DNA from: Camarhynchus parvulus
Taxonomy: Eukaryota > Chordata > Aves > Passeriformes > Thraupidae
Assembly: GCF_901933205.1 (NCBI RefSeq)
Contig: NC_044600.1
Span: forward strand, 8,966,501 to 9,030,500
Direction of reading: 5' to 3'
Length of the DNA stretch: 64,000 nucleotides
Shown in pieces: positions 19,915 through 31,400 of the stretch; position 1 is the first letter of the stretch; every line of letters starts with the position of its first letter. Under the pieces are notes generated by a model. That model was not told the DNA's origin. It made no database searches and worked only from the letters and a program-made list of their open reading frames with translations. A program made the position numbers and the translations under genes.

Positions 19915-22440
19915 GTTAGGCTACAATAGTTTTCTAGATTTCTTTTTATTACAGTTATTTTGTTTTGTCTTAAACCTGAGTCTTCAGTGACTGAAGATAT
20001 TTGATGAAAGACTCTGCATGGACTGTGAGTAGACTATTTCAAATGGAAAGGAGGAAAAAGCCAAGAAATGTTTACATTTTTGTGCTCTTCTAAAAGCGTA
20101 ATATAAAGTGTGTGTGAAATATAAATATGGTTTACAAAACTTCTGAAGCATTTCAGATTTTTTCTTGACACCTTGTTAGTCTACCTAGTTTCTTGAATGT
20201 GGAGAAATCAGGTTTTTGGACATTATTTTTTAACTTATTAAGAGCATTAACTTCATTTTACTTAAGGAGTTTCTCTTTTTAATATGCATTTGTCTGTATA
20301 GGATTTATGAACTCAGACTGATATGTGGGTTAGAAATTCTTTTATGGTGGCTCATATCTGAAGACTGTATGTGTGTTCAGATTTCTACCTGCCAACACTT
20401 TGATACTGCTCTCCTTCTAGAGGAGTTTGTAGTACTGGTGGGCACACTGCCAGTGAAGCGTGTGCCACCCTGGTGCCTGATGCTCTCTACTCCCTGTGTG
20501 CCGCCTTATTTTAGGAGCAAAAACAAAATCACTGTTAAATAAAGGCATGACAGCAAAACATGTTTTTGAGTTTAGCCAGGAGCAACTTTTTCAGGTGGAA
20601 CTTGAAGAGCTCTCAGCTTGTGCACACTGCCACACGTCTCTGTACAGCTACAGAAGGGGTTCAGGAGCACTGTGTGTCTGTCTGGATAACCCAGTCCTTT
20701 GTTCAGCATACCCAAAGCTATGCCTATGGAAAAATGGAAAACTGTAATAAATTAAGGAAACTTTTAAGGTCTACCACTCATAACTGTCTCTGGAAGCATT
20801 TATTAATATTTCAAGTCTTTATTCTAACACATGCATTTTACAGCAGCAGAATGTAACTTTGTGTGCCAGTGCCTTGTCTTGGTGCTGTTCTGCAGGCTTG
20901 GTTTCCCCACCCTGGACCTTTACAGATGATAGTAGCCAAGGTGTTCTCCAGCTGATTCTAAAGCCAGATTAAGACATGGCAGAAGGAATGCTGCTTTTGA
21001 AATTCTGTAAAATTATTTACAAGACTGTACTTCTGAAAATGATAGGGTAAATCTGAAACTATCAATGTAGGAAGACAAAATTTAAGCAGTGTTGCAGAAA
21101 GAGTTCTGATCATACCTCAGAACTTCAGAATGCTGGTGAACATTTCTGTGCATCTTAAAGATTTCATTGTAAATGTATTGATTTCTGGTACTATGGGAAA
21201 TCAGCTAATTCTTCAGTGTTGGTGTTTTTTTTGTGTAAAATGAGCTAATCTTGCCTTTTGTGGTTTGCTTCCATCTTATCTCTTCCTGTTGTCCTCAGCA
21301 CTTCAAATCTGTGACAAACAAGATTTTTTTCTTGTTGGAATTGTTCACTCTCATTCTCCTATGACTGCTGTTGCTGCAGGGGGTCAGAACTGTTTTTAAT
21401 AATCAAACACTGAAAGTTTTGCTTGCTTTATCTGGTTTTGTCTAAGTTTTTGCAGCTGTATTAATCTGTAAGGAGATACAAGTCAAATCAGGCTTAATTT
21501 ATATACCAGGTTAGCAAAACATCAAAGGTACAAGTTTTACCTAGGTTTTGGCAGCAATTGTATTGCTGTCAGCTGAGCTCTGACAGATGGGGGGATGAGA
21601 AGGTGCTTCTTGTCTCACCTTTCAAATAGCAGCTGAGCTGTGGGAGCCTGTGTGGGGGTCTGAGCAGTTGTCTTACCTTGTCAAAAACCTGATGCTTAAA
21701 ACAAACAACCCAAGATGTGGATAGTCTCATCAGCTCTGAAGCAGCTGTTTCACTTCCCCATCTGCCCACCTGCAGCTCAGGGTAGGGTGTTACAACTGCT
21801 TGGTTAAAGGTGAGAGAACAGAGTCTGCTCCTGTGTTTTATGGATATTGTAATACCAACAAAGCCTGTGACAGTCACAGATGTTACAGATGGATGTAATA
21901 CCTTCCTCAAGTCTTGAAACACCCATTCATGTCAGGTCACTGAATTCTAAATGGAGTAAGTACTGAAGTGCTGTTTGCACAGGCTGTGGGTGGATAGGAG
22001 TGTGACCCAGGAACTTGTGTAAAACTGAGTGCACTCTATTGTTAAAAAAAAAAAGCATGAAAAAACCCTAAACCAAACATCAAATTGTACTGACAATTAA
22101 CCAACTTCTTCCTTGTAAACACTATTAGCATTCACTAACAGGAGCAAAAATAATACTGAACCTTTATTCTAACATGCTTATAGATGGAGTGAAATTTTAA
22201 ATGAGCAATTAATCTTGTGCTAACAGACTCCCTGACCATGTTAATACCTATTCAAATACAGTTTATCGTTTTCTTCTGTCTGCTTAGAAACAGTAGTCCA
22301 AAGGGCACTTGATATTACTCTGCTGCAAGATTTCTTGTTGCCTTGCTTCCTGCTGTTAGAAGGCTGTACATGAGGTGGAAGGTGCTATGTAAGCTCAAGA
22401 TATTGAGTGTGTATTGAGTGTAAAAGAAATAGCTTAAAGT
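19915..22440. other. Gap between convergent MCTS1 and C1GALT1C1
   Basis: This is 2.5 kb of AT-rich sequence between two genes that point at each other. I see no coding exon or clear repeat. Longer MCTS1 3'UTR forms could extend into it. Confidence 0.7.
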
Positions 22441-22471
22441 TACAGTCTTTGAGACTCAATCTGTAGTCAGT

Positions 22472-22477
22472 TTTATT
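22472..22477 (-). terminator. C1GALT1C1: Likely poly(A) signal of C1GALT1C1
   Basis: TTTATT on the plus strand is AATAAA on the minus strand, about 400 bases after the stop codon. Other A/T-rich variants occur between here and the stop, and a further AATAAA lies near 22162, so the site used is uncertain. Confidence 0.5.
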
Positions 22478-22875
22478 GGTACAACTTAGAAAGATATAAA
22501 GACATTCTAGAAATGCCTGGAAGAACTGAAATAATCAAAGTCTTGCAAAAATATATTTTTAAGAGTAGACTAAAGTTCATTTCAGTTTTCATTAATAAAT
22601 ATTTACATGTACAAATCCCCCCTATAAACTTAATTTCATTTTATAATAAACATCAACATCTTTTTATCATTTTCATTCCAGCACTGTCAAAAGCCAGAAA
22701 CATTTCTCTATAAAATATTTAGAAAAAAAATTCTCCTTCCACTTTTAAAATGAAGAGCTTTACCAACCCTCAGTGTGCAAAAGAACCTGTACACCAGTAC
22801 CAGAATGTGTCAGTACAACTGTGTGTGTTGTGACAAGAGCCAGCTCCATGGTTCCAGGCCTTCCCTGAGGCCCCA

Positions 22876-23832
22876 TCAGTCATTGTCTGAGCCCGGAGGG
22901 GGCAGGAAGACCAGGGCGTCGCTGTAGGAGTGGCCGTAGGGCCGGAGCCTGTACACGCCGTACATCATCACGTGCATGTGGTTGGGGGCCAGCCCGCTGA
23001 AGGTGATGGCCATGTCGGAGCAGCAGCCGTCCACCACCTGCTGTGGGTGCGTGGACATGGCCTCCTTGATGAGGGCCCCCACGGATTTAGTGTTAAAGAC
23101 GTCTTTCCCTTCGGAATCTTCAGCGTTTTCGGCAAACACGCCGCCGTACTTCAGGCAGATTGCCAGCTGTTTGTCCTCTGCCAGTTTCCAAATCATACCT
23201 CCCTGCTCTGGGCACTTGTCAGGGTCTTCAAGAACACGGGAGAGGCGTCTTAGCGACTCAATGCTTAAGACGATCCCTCCCTCGCCATCTACATACTCAA
23301 GGTCACCAGATTTCACAGTGTGGCCTATGTAAAAAGGCTGAGAGGGGTCCTTTTTCAGTAAGAAATACTTGAGATTTTCAATTATAGCAAATGTTGTTGG
23401 ATATGCAAGGAAGAACCAGCTGAATTCATCCTTATAGCGTTCGTACGTTATCTTGTAAGCTTTCCGCATCATTGCCCACATATCGTTTGTGTTGACGGCC
23501 ACAGAATCGAACACTTTGACCTTTTCTGAGCTGTAGAATTCTGCCTTGTCACAGTGCTTGCTCCAGGTCTCCCTTGCTGCAGCCCAGTGCCCCAGATCTT
23601 TTGGTTTGACAAGGATGATACAGTAAACATTGATGTTTTTACTAAGCTCCATACGTTCACCTTCTGAGAGGTTTAAGACATCTTCCTTGTTGGGAGCCTG
23701 GATGTGATGATGCTCGTGGTGATGTGCTTTGGTCCCGTGGCCCACCTTAATGTGTCCGAGGAGTGTAACCAACATGCAGAAGACTCCTCCAAGCACCACA
23801 CCCTTGATGAAGGAGCTGCTTTCGGAAATCAT
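22876..23832 (-). CDS. C1GALT1C1: Cosmc, ER chaperone of core 1 beta-3-galactosyltransferase
   Basis: Cosmc is a type II ER membrane protein that folds and stabilises T-synthase (C1GALT1), the enzyme that adds galactose to Tn antigen to make core 1 O-glycans; it is not itself an active transferase. This single open exon encodes 318 residues, the same length as the human protein. It has a short cytosolic tail, a membrane segment at about residues 8-28, a His-rich stem (HHHEHHH, 37-43) and a luminal domain with conserved blocks such as [28 protein letters not shown] and GCCSDMA, ending in PPPGSDND. The start is fixed by MISESSSF, which aligns with the family. An acceptor (TTTTCTAG|G, AG at 23839-23838) lies five bases upstream of the ATG, so the 5'UTR is split. 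Confidence 0.97.
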   Translation of the reverse strand: MISESSSFIKGVVLGGVFCMLVTLLGHIKVGHGTKAHHHEHHHIQAPNKEDVLNLSEGERMELSKNINVYCIILVKPKDLGHWAAARETWSKHCDKAEFYSSEKVKVFDSVAVNTNDMWAMMRKAYKITYERYKDEFSWFFLAYPTTFAIIENLKYFLLKKDPSQPFYIGHTVKSGDLEYVDGEGGIVLSIESLRRLSRVLEDPDKCPEQGGMIWKLAEDKQLAICLKYGGVFAENAEDSEGKDVFNTKSVGALIKEAMSTHPQQVVDGCCSDMAITFSGLAPNHMHVMMYGVYRLRPYGHSYSDALVFLPPPGSDND

Positions 23833-23837
23833 TTTTC

Positions 23838-24306
23838 CTAGAAAAGAGATGCACTGTAAGAACTCACAGGAATAAGCGCACTAGTGCAGGTTCCATACGG
23901 TTCTAATGCAGTCCTCAATCTCTAAACCCAGCTGCAGTTCCCTTATCTCCCGCACCGGGACGAGGCGGGTGAAAGCGGTGATCTCCAGGTTCCCGGTCGC
24001 AGCTCTCGGTAATGGTACGACACGAGCCCTGTACCCCGGCCCCTCTCCGCTGCCGTGACCGCACGGCCCCGGCCCCGCCGTCTCCTCGCCCGCAGCACCG
24101 AGAGGCCACGGGACGGGCTCGGGCGCTGACGCGGCCCGCGGGGAGCCCTCCCGGAGCCCGGTCCCCGCCTGCCCCGCTCCACGGCGCTCGGTGCCGGAGC
24201 CGCCGCAGCTCCCCAGACTCCCGGACCCGCGGCCCCGGCGGTACCGCCGCTCCCGCCGCAGCTCCCGGAGCTCCCCGACCGCGGCCCCGCCGCTCCCGCC
24301 GCTCAC
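23838..24306 (-). other. C1GALT1C1: 5'UTR intron of C1GALT1C1
   Basis: On the minus strand a strong donor, CCG|GTGAGC (GT at 24306-24305), and the acceptor TTTTCTAG just before the ATG define a 469-base intron in the 5'UTR. The non-coding first exon would lie upstream of 24307 in the CpG island. A 5'UTR intron with an undivided coding exon is the usual structure of this gene. Confidence 0.65.
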
Positions 24307-24490
24307 CGGAGCCGCGCGCGCCGCCCCCTTCCTGCGCCGCCGGAAGCGCCGCGCGGCCGCCCCGGGCTCCGCGCGCTCGGCGGGGCGGAGGCGCCGCCTG
24401 GCGGTGCGGGCGCGGCCCTGCCTCCCTCACGGCCCTGCCTCCCTCCGCTCCCCTCAGGGACGGGGACAGCCGCGGGCTCTGCCGTGCCAG
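23930..24490 (-). promoter_or_regulatory. C1GALT1C1: CpG island and promoter of C1GALT1C1
   Basis: This dense CpG block covers the inferred first exon and its donor. CCGGAAG at about 24339 is an ETS-type core. Open frames in this block on both strands are GC artefacts. Confidence 0.85.
24413..24446. repeat. 17-base direct duplication in the C1GALT1C1 promoter
   Basis: CGGCCCTGCCTCCCTC occurs twice head to tail (24413 and 24430), each copy followed by one differing base. It lies in the promoter CpG island. Confidence 0.85.
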
Positions 24491-24880
24491 CGCCGGTGTT
24501 AGAGAACCTTCCCACTCGGACCGTTCTGACCCTTGGCAGTCACGCTCCCAGCGCCAGGGACAGTCGCTGCTGGGACAGAAGCCTCTTCACGGCGGCCCCA
24601 GGCACACGACGGGTCCCCCGCTTGGCTCCCCCCACACCGCGCTCGCACAGTCGGACCAGGTTTCCTCACCGGTTCGACCTCAGGTTTCCCATAGCTCAGT
24701 CTCGGATGTCTCGTCCCATAAAGAGATTTATTCCCCCCACAACAACACCTAAACAGCTCGAGCTGGTTCCTCCGAGGAGAATCCCAGTTAAGCAACCCCT
24801 GGGCTTTTATCCCTTCACAATGCCCCCTCCCACAAGTGTCGCTCTCCCTCCTCAGTCCCCTACCCCTGCCCCAGTCTCTC

Positions 24881-25048
24881 TGTCCATCCACCTCACTGGC
24901 GCCCGTCCTCGTCCCCTTTATTATCCAAAAAGATCGGCAGTTCCGGGCTCCTGCGATGTCTGTCTTTCCATTCACCTGGCTGGCATCACCCATCTTTATG
25001 CCCTTTGTTATCCCAAAGATTGGCAGTTCAGAACTCGCCTCGGACTCC
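24881..25048. repeat. 84-86 base direct repeat, two diverged copies
   Basis: Copy one starts at 24881 and copy two at about 24965. Shared blocks include TCCA.TCCACCT, the TATCC(A/C)AAA stretch and GGCAGTTC, offset by 84 to 86 bases. The layout resembles duplicated enhancer units in an LTR U3 region. Confidence 0.65.
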
Positions 25049-25200
25049 CATCCAGAGCTCAATATGCATCACAAGCCATATCTGGCAGGAAAAGTTCAAC
25101 TTTTCAGCACAAACTCTGCTTTTAAATGAGAAGGTATATGACTGGGGACAGAATAGTAAAGGAAAGGCAGAACTGGCCTTAAACTGTATCCACGGTCAAA

Positions 25201-25252
25201 TCAAATATAGCCAAGTATATCTAGGATCAAATATATATCAAGTATATCAGTA
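25201..25252. repeat. 26-base tandem repeat, two copies
   Basis: Two units, each starting TCAAATATA and containing CAAGTATATC, lie at 25201-25226 and 25227-25252 inside the probable LTR. Confidence 0.75.
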
Positions 25253-25389
25253 TTGGAGGTATATCCAGGGACAAATCCCGGACATACTGCCATAAATTTC
25301 CTATCCGACACAATAAACTGTGCTTAAAGCATGGTACATGTCTCGTTCCTCTGCCTCCCTGGCAGACAGCACAACACACACAAAATTAG

Positions 25390-27640
25390 TTAATATTTAG
25401 AATAACCAAAAACCTTATTTACAGCTGATAGAACTTTTTCTTTTCTTCAGTGATAATTATTCTGATCTCCAGATTGTCAGAATCACTTTCATCAATTGTC
25501 AAGAACTTGGAGTTGACACCTGATTTGAACAAGCATCACAGAACAACAGTTTGCTCCCTTTTTCCACCTGCCTCTTGGGGGAAAAAAAAAAAGGTTTTAC
25601 AAGTTTTATCTCTTTGTTAGCTGATAAACTGTACCCTTAAGCCAAGACATCGATTAGGATAAAGCCCTATACAGTTTTTCTCTATCTTGTAAGGTATATC
25701 CTGGCTGGATGAATTTAGCAGGTTTTATATTAGTCAATTTACAGCTGAGGTGCTCTGGATTTTACGGCACCTGTCTGGGTGCCTCAGATGCCTCAGTTAT
25801 TTGGTAAGGTTTTTTTTAGGCTGTACTGTAGAATTCAATGCTTAACAATGTTATATTCGGCAAAAAGACCTGTGAGATGATTGATTGCTTAGCTCTTCTG
25901 GACCTGGGGAACAATTGGTGGAGGTTCAGGTAAAACTGTTACAAAATAATTCCTTTGGCTGGGTTAATGCATGTCCAAAATGGCTCAGTTCAGTGGAACT
26001 AATGCCAATTACACACAGTGATAGGAGAGCACTGTCAGCTTGTACAGGTAGTTCTGTTGCTGCACTAGGGGAACGTCACTCATCCTGTATTTCCTCACCT
26101 GACTTCTTTAAAGGAGTAAATATATGGACAGTCAGGTTTTTATCACATACCAGAGTCTAGAGATGAGTTCAAAGCTTTTTTTAGCATCTCCTGTTTGCAG
26201 AATCAATTGTGGCTTTCAGGGCTTCAGTAGTTGCTTGATCAGGTACATTAGAGAGATTTGAATGAGTTGCGACTCACTGCTTCAGCAGATGCTTCAACAA
26301 ATTGTTTTCCTGCTTAACTTCAGTGAGGTTCTTTCCAGGTCTCTGACAGAATGACTAATGTAGCTACAGATCTTGACTGTTGCTTTAATGTCTTTTCAAC
26401 ATTGCTTTTATCCAGCAGTAGATCAGTGAAGAGAAAGTCTAAGCAACATGGAAAGCATGCTACAAACCCAGAGAGACTCTCTGGCTTCTGAAGTTGTTGC
26501 TTGGTGTTAAAAAGACTAAAATGGGATTGTAATGCATAAGGTCTCACCACAGTGATTGTGAAGTATTTTGGAGCTCATTTAGACACACATGTACTCCTGT
26601 TAACTATCTATCTCAAATTACTACATGAAACTATTCTTAGGAACTTCAGAGGATAAGTATTTGAAGTCACTCTGCCATTGGCTGGGAACAAACCAAATCT
26701 TGTAACCGAGAAAGGGCCAGCCCTAACATGGAAGTTAAGTGGGGAAAGTCAAGGGAAACGCTCAGTCATGTTGTAGGAATGAGCAGGAGAACTGATTCTT
26801 CTAAGATCACTGCAAATGGCCTTGTATTAGTTTTGTATTAAAACACGCACTCCTGTATTCATAGGGAGTATTGCCAGATTTCAGCTTTGAGTACTGACTC
26901 GCTGTCCATGGAGATGTTCATTGGCTGCAATGTTATCTCCTATTTCCTACTGATCCTTCATAGTGTCTCTAGGACCCTCTGGAACAATAGCAGCCTTTGG
27001 AACCTACAGACCTGTGTCAGGATCTACACTGTTGACAGAGCTCCATGGTTCATTGCTTATCTCCATAGACAGAACTGTTTCTTTGTTATTTTCTGTTTGT
27101 CTTTCTTCACTGGCTGTAGCTGCATTTGCCTTCTAGTTCTCTTTCTTGCCTCCAAGGAAAGACATCAAACATGTTCTCGCTGTGTGGTGCAAAATATCCT
27201 TGAGAGATTGGCTATTATCAAAATATATTTGATGGGAACTTTGTTCCAATTAATGTGAAATGTTTCAGCTGACACATGACTTGTCATCTTTTACAGGTAC
27301 TGCGTGTTAATGATCACAAATGAGTGTCCAGACCCATCTGTCTTCCTGTTATGTGTGTGTGCAGGGGGAGGCTGGGCTGGAGCCTGCAGTTGCACTCAGA
27401 ACAGGTAACTGAGGCCAGGGAGAGCTATTGCAGGTGTTTCTGAGCAGTTAAAACACCAGCTGAGCTACATGTCATATAGAGAGAACTCCTAATTAGGAGA
27501 TACTGTTGGAATTAAGAGATGCAAAGGTGAGGTTCAACTGGGACAGCTCACATTGTTGTCACATCATCCATTTATTTATAATGCTGAATCTACTGGAAAA
27601 TGCACAAATTCTACCTCTCCATTTGACTGCGTCGGAAGAG
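25390..27640. other. Intergenic sequence, nothing recognised
   Basis: AT-rich sequence without recognisable exons. The longest open frame (26887-27258 plus, 123 codons) is hydrophobic and of no known family; I treat it as chance. Confidence 0.6.
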
Positions 27641-27646
27641 GGAGGT

Positions 27647-28398
27647 TGTTAGGAATGAAAGGGGAGAGCTTAGACAAGTCTCTGCCTTGCTCAGCTCTCT
27701 GGCACTAGACAGCAGCTTTATTGAGGCAGCCAGCACCCCAAAACCCACTCTCTCTCTCAAGTCCTTAATAATGACCAATCAGGCCTATTACAACGTGAAT
27801 TATTTATTGAATAGACATAAGGAAAACAGAATCAAGGTTTTAACAGGCTTACTTACAACACAGGATAAACAAAAGAACTACTACTAGATAAAAATACAGC
27901 ACACAATAATAAAGGTACCCATGTTACAGCTAGCAAAGAAATAGTACAGATTAGAGCCAATGTCACTTACCAACAAATGATTGTGGTGTGCAAAGAGTCT
28001 CCTAATTTCTCTAAGTCCCAGGGAAGAATCTTGATGTGAATGTCCCCACATTGATGAGACCTCTCTACACACTCAGAGAGTGTAGAGGAGATTTCTGGTT
28101 TCATGAAAATCATAGTGGTCTTTTATAGCTGTAAAAAGTGCTTGTATGTCAGTCACTTGTTTTTGGCTTATCCTTTCCCACCACTCAAGGAAGGATGTTT
28201 ATTGCTGGCTGAAGGGGTTTTCAGCTGAGGTAATTCATCCCAAGACAAACCATTCTGGCCTAGCTTAGCCATGGGGGAAGTAGAGATAAGCTTTTGCTGT
28301 GTCAGGAGGTGAAAGGTCCTGTCACAGGGGTCAAGTATGGTTATGGTCTGAAGGCTGCAAACTCACCTTGAATAGCTGAACACCCATTTGAGCCAACA
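27647..28398 (-). mobile_element. Solo LTR of an endogenous retrovirus-like element
   Basis: On the minus strand the block starts TGTTGGCTCAAAT (28398) and ends CATTCCTAACA (27647), giving the short inverted ends TGTTGG/CTAACA typical of LTRs. TATAAAAG lies at 28127-28120. Poly(A) signals (AATAAA) lie at 27808-27803 and 27722-27717. The flanking five bases are GAGGT on one side and GAGAT on the other, a 4-of-5 match that fits an old 5-base target-site duplication. There is no gag, pol or env sequence beside it, so it is a solo LTR of about 752 bases. The family cannot be named without a repeat library. Confidence 0.72.
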
Positions 28399-28404
28399 GA
28401 GATG

Positions 28405-31400
28405 GTGTAGGAAAAGGACTTTTAAGAAGAGGTCAACTATGTTCTATTACAGTATGGTCCTTCCAATCGTTTCATGCAGCCCATAAAGTGTCTAACTGAA
28501 CAAACTTATCTGCTGAGATCTTCAGTCCTATTGTTGAAAAGTTTGGGAGTCCCTGTTTTGAAGTCATACAATAGTGAGGTGGAGATTCTAGTTTGCAGGA
28601 AAATAAAGCCATATTTCTTGATTCAGTTCACAGGCACCTGCTCAGCTCAGCATTTCTTTTGGGGGTAGATGGATTCCTGAGCCAAACTTTAGCCACCTCT
28701 TCTGAAAATTTTGGCCTGCATTCTCTTTTTCACTTCAGTTTTACATTTAAGAATCTGGAATCTGAAAAGACACAAACTCTTCGTGGGTCATGTGCATCTT
28801 GAGTCATATACAACACCAAAACCTTGTCATAAGGGTAGGCACTGGACAAGGGAAGAAAGATTTAAAGCCATCAAGTGTTATATTTTTAATACTTATTTCA
28901 GAACTCAGTTTGAAGTATTTACCTTTGAAAAAATGTTCTCTCCAATTGTTGGACAAAATGTGAAAATTACAGTTGAAATTCTCCTGTGTTTATAGGAGGT
29001 AATGCATAATATGATCTTTTAGACTTGAAATCCGTTAAATTGATGAACTATGTTAAACAAGTTTTAAATTGCTTTTCTCTCCTCTTTCTTCCATGAGCAC
29101 TGCCAGGGAAGAGCTTGGCATTGACATGGCTGTTATTTAGATGATGCCCTCAAGCTCAGGAAGGCATGTGAGAAGGAAAAGATACGTGACTCTAAAAGAA
29201 CTTTGGAGTGCTTTATAATTTCTTCAGTTTTTCATGTGTGTCCCTGAATACAAAACCCATCTTATTCTCTGAGTATGCTAAATCAATCAAGTGAATGCTA
29301 ATGTCCTGCTGGCTCCAGCAATTCAGCTGGAATTGAACTATCAGAGACAATGCCTAGAGCTGAGCTGACATCGTTGTGAGTGGCTCCAATGCAAAAGTAC
29401 AACAGAAAGAGAATATAAACTAGGCATTTTAATGTCAACTCTCTTAGAAGCACAGGAAAAAAAATGAATCATCATTGATCAAATAGAGGAAAAAAAAAGA
29501 GGCAATGATAGGGAAATCTTATTTTCACTATCCCAAAGGAAAAAAAAAGTTGAGATGAAAATAGCATTCTACTAGAAGGAATGGGTTCTTAATAGGCCTT
29601 TAAAATAAAATGCATGAAACAGTGATGCAGTGATTTTGTGGCATCTTTAAGGAGCTTAGTGTTGTCAGTCTGGGATTATTTGAATAAGGCCCTCTGGAGG
29701 AAATTATGGGATGCTATATGCTGCATAGTCTTTTCTCTTCTCCCCTAATTTCTCTAGAGCTTCCATGTACTTTATACTCTTTATGTGCGACTTTTGTTTT
29801 TAATAAGTGCGATATCTAACATACTCATAATTTGGAGAGTACACACATCGTTTAAGATGCTGATATGCTGGTACATGGGTAATTGTGCCCTAGTTCCTGC
29901 TCATATCTAAACATCTATCTTAAGGTAAATAAAGCAGTAGCTGATTGCTACACCTTTGGGTTCAAATTTGCTATCTCATTAATCTGAAGAATTTTAATTG
30001 AGGAAAAAATTATACATGTTTGGATCAGTTATATCAGTACAAGAGGAGGTGAAGCTGCTATGACAGAATAGAGAAATCTGTTTAGGAATATGAATTGTCA
30101 GTGATGTGCAGTATCTATTCACATGCTAAAAGATTGAATTAAAAGTGGTAATTATGTGCTGTTTTTGCTGCTTAAGTAGTTAATGCCATTATAACTGTGC
30201 TGCTTAATGGAAAAGCTTAGAATCAGACTAGCATGGGAATACTAAAAATTGTAATGGATTTCTGCTCAAGTCATTCTTTCTATTACGAAACAAACCCACC
30301 AAATATATATAACTAAGTCTTTGGATTCAATTATTAATCCTCTCTTCCAGTTTGAAGAGCAGAATTATCACTTAACAGCAGTTCTCTGAAATAGAATTTT
30401 AATGATTCTAGTCATCTCATAGTTGGACATGTTTTTTCCTGATCAGTACAGAGTCAGAAGATTCTTAGCGCTGAATCAGTTTTAATTATTAATCTCAACC
30501 AGGTAAAAAATATAATGTCAACAGCATGTCTTGAGCACCTTTCAAAGAATCTGTCAGAAATGTCCTCTGTGGGTTGTCATGTGTTACTTGGCTTCTCTGC
30601 ATGAGGAAAAGGCTTTGGTACATGGTATTGGAATGAGACTGTAGATATAATGCATAGGAAGAGAAATATGCCATATGCCTGGAGGGATTCTTTTGGCCTG
30701 ATCCCAGCATTTCATAGTTCTAAAACAAATTTGATGGGCTTCATTATAATGCAATCCTGTCTCCCCAAGGGAATTGCAGTAGTTTAGGTGAAACGCCTGT
30801 TTTATCTTGGGAGGAAGAAAAGGAAGCAAGTAGAAGACTGAACAGTTGTGTGTCATCCTTTTACAGGTTGGTGCTAAAGCAAATGGATTGAGGTGTTGTG
30901 GTGGAGTAACTCGTGCTCCTTGAATGTGTATTTATGGTTTGTAGGGAGGTGCTACTGGGGCAATTGCTGTTGCAAATTCAAAATCAGAAATAATCTCTTG
31001 CAGAAGCTCTGCAAAACATTTCTAGCAGGAATACAGATAAAGGTAGAAAGACCAAGTTCAAAAAACCCTTCTGTTTTTATTCTTAGGCACATATTTTCAT
31101 CTATTCCTGCATCTGGTTATTCTCTGCATCTGGTTACATCCCCTCTGAAGACTCTATAACTCAGGGGAGAATCTGCTCCTTGGTGTTAACTACCAAAGGT
31201 GCTTTGTTCCCAGTGTCTCATGGCAACTATCTGTGCTTTTTGATTCTTATGCTAGAGAACTAAAGTTATTTATTTAAAGCATTTATTCTACAGAGTGCAT
31301 GTCATTTGACACAACAGTAACTTACCATCAGCAACTTCCTGGCACATCTGTAAATCAAGTCAGTTGTTTAGGCCAGCAAGATGTCAGTCCTTCCTCACTG

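Larger units (their letters stand above)
24497..25320 (-). mobile_element. Probable LTR fragment or solo LTR next to C1GALT1C1
   Basis: Read on the minus strand, this block has an LTR-like layout: an upstream part with two sets of direct repeats, a TATA-like GGATAAAAG (24807-24815), an AATAAA about 75 bases further on (24731-24736 region), then a GC-rich stretch ending in GGTTCTCTAACA at 24497. The AACA end matches the terminal style of the element at 27,647. The outer (right) boundary and a target-site duplication were not found, so the extent is approximate. A plus-strand frame of 213 codons over it has no recognisable content. The alternative is unusual but unique promoter-flanking DNA. 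Confidence 0.42.

Noticed and set aside
22930..23372. Plus-strand open frames within C1GALT1C1
   Set aside because: They are antisense shadows of the well-supported Cosmc coding exon.
24012..25125. Plus-strand open frames of 246 and 213 codons next to C1GALT1C1
   Set aside because: The first covers the promoter CpG island. The second runs across the LTR-like block and its direct repeats. Neither shows a known domain.
26887..27258. 123-codon hydrophobic open frame
   Set aside because: No recognisable family; T-rich DNA gives hydrophobic frames by chance.
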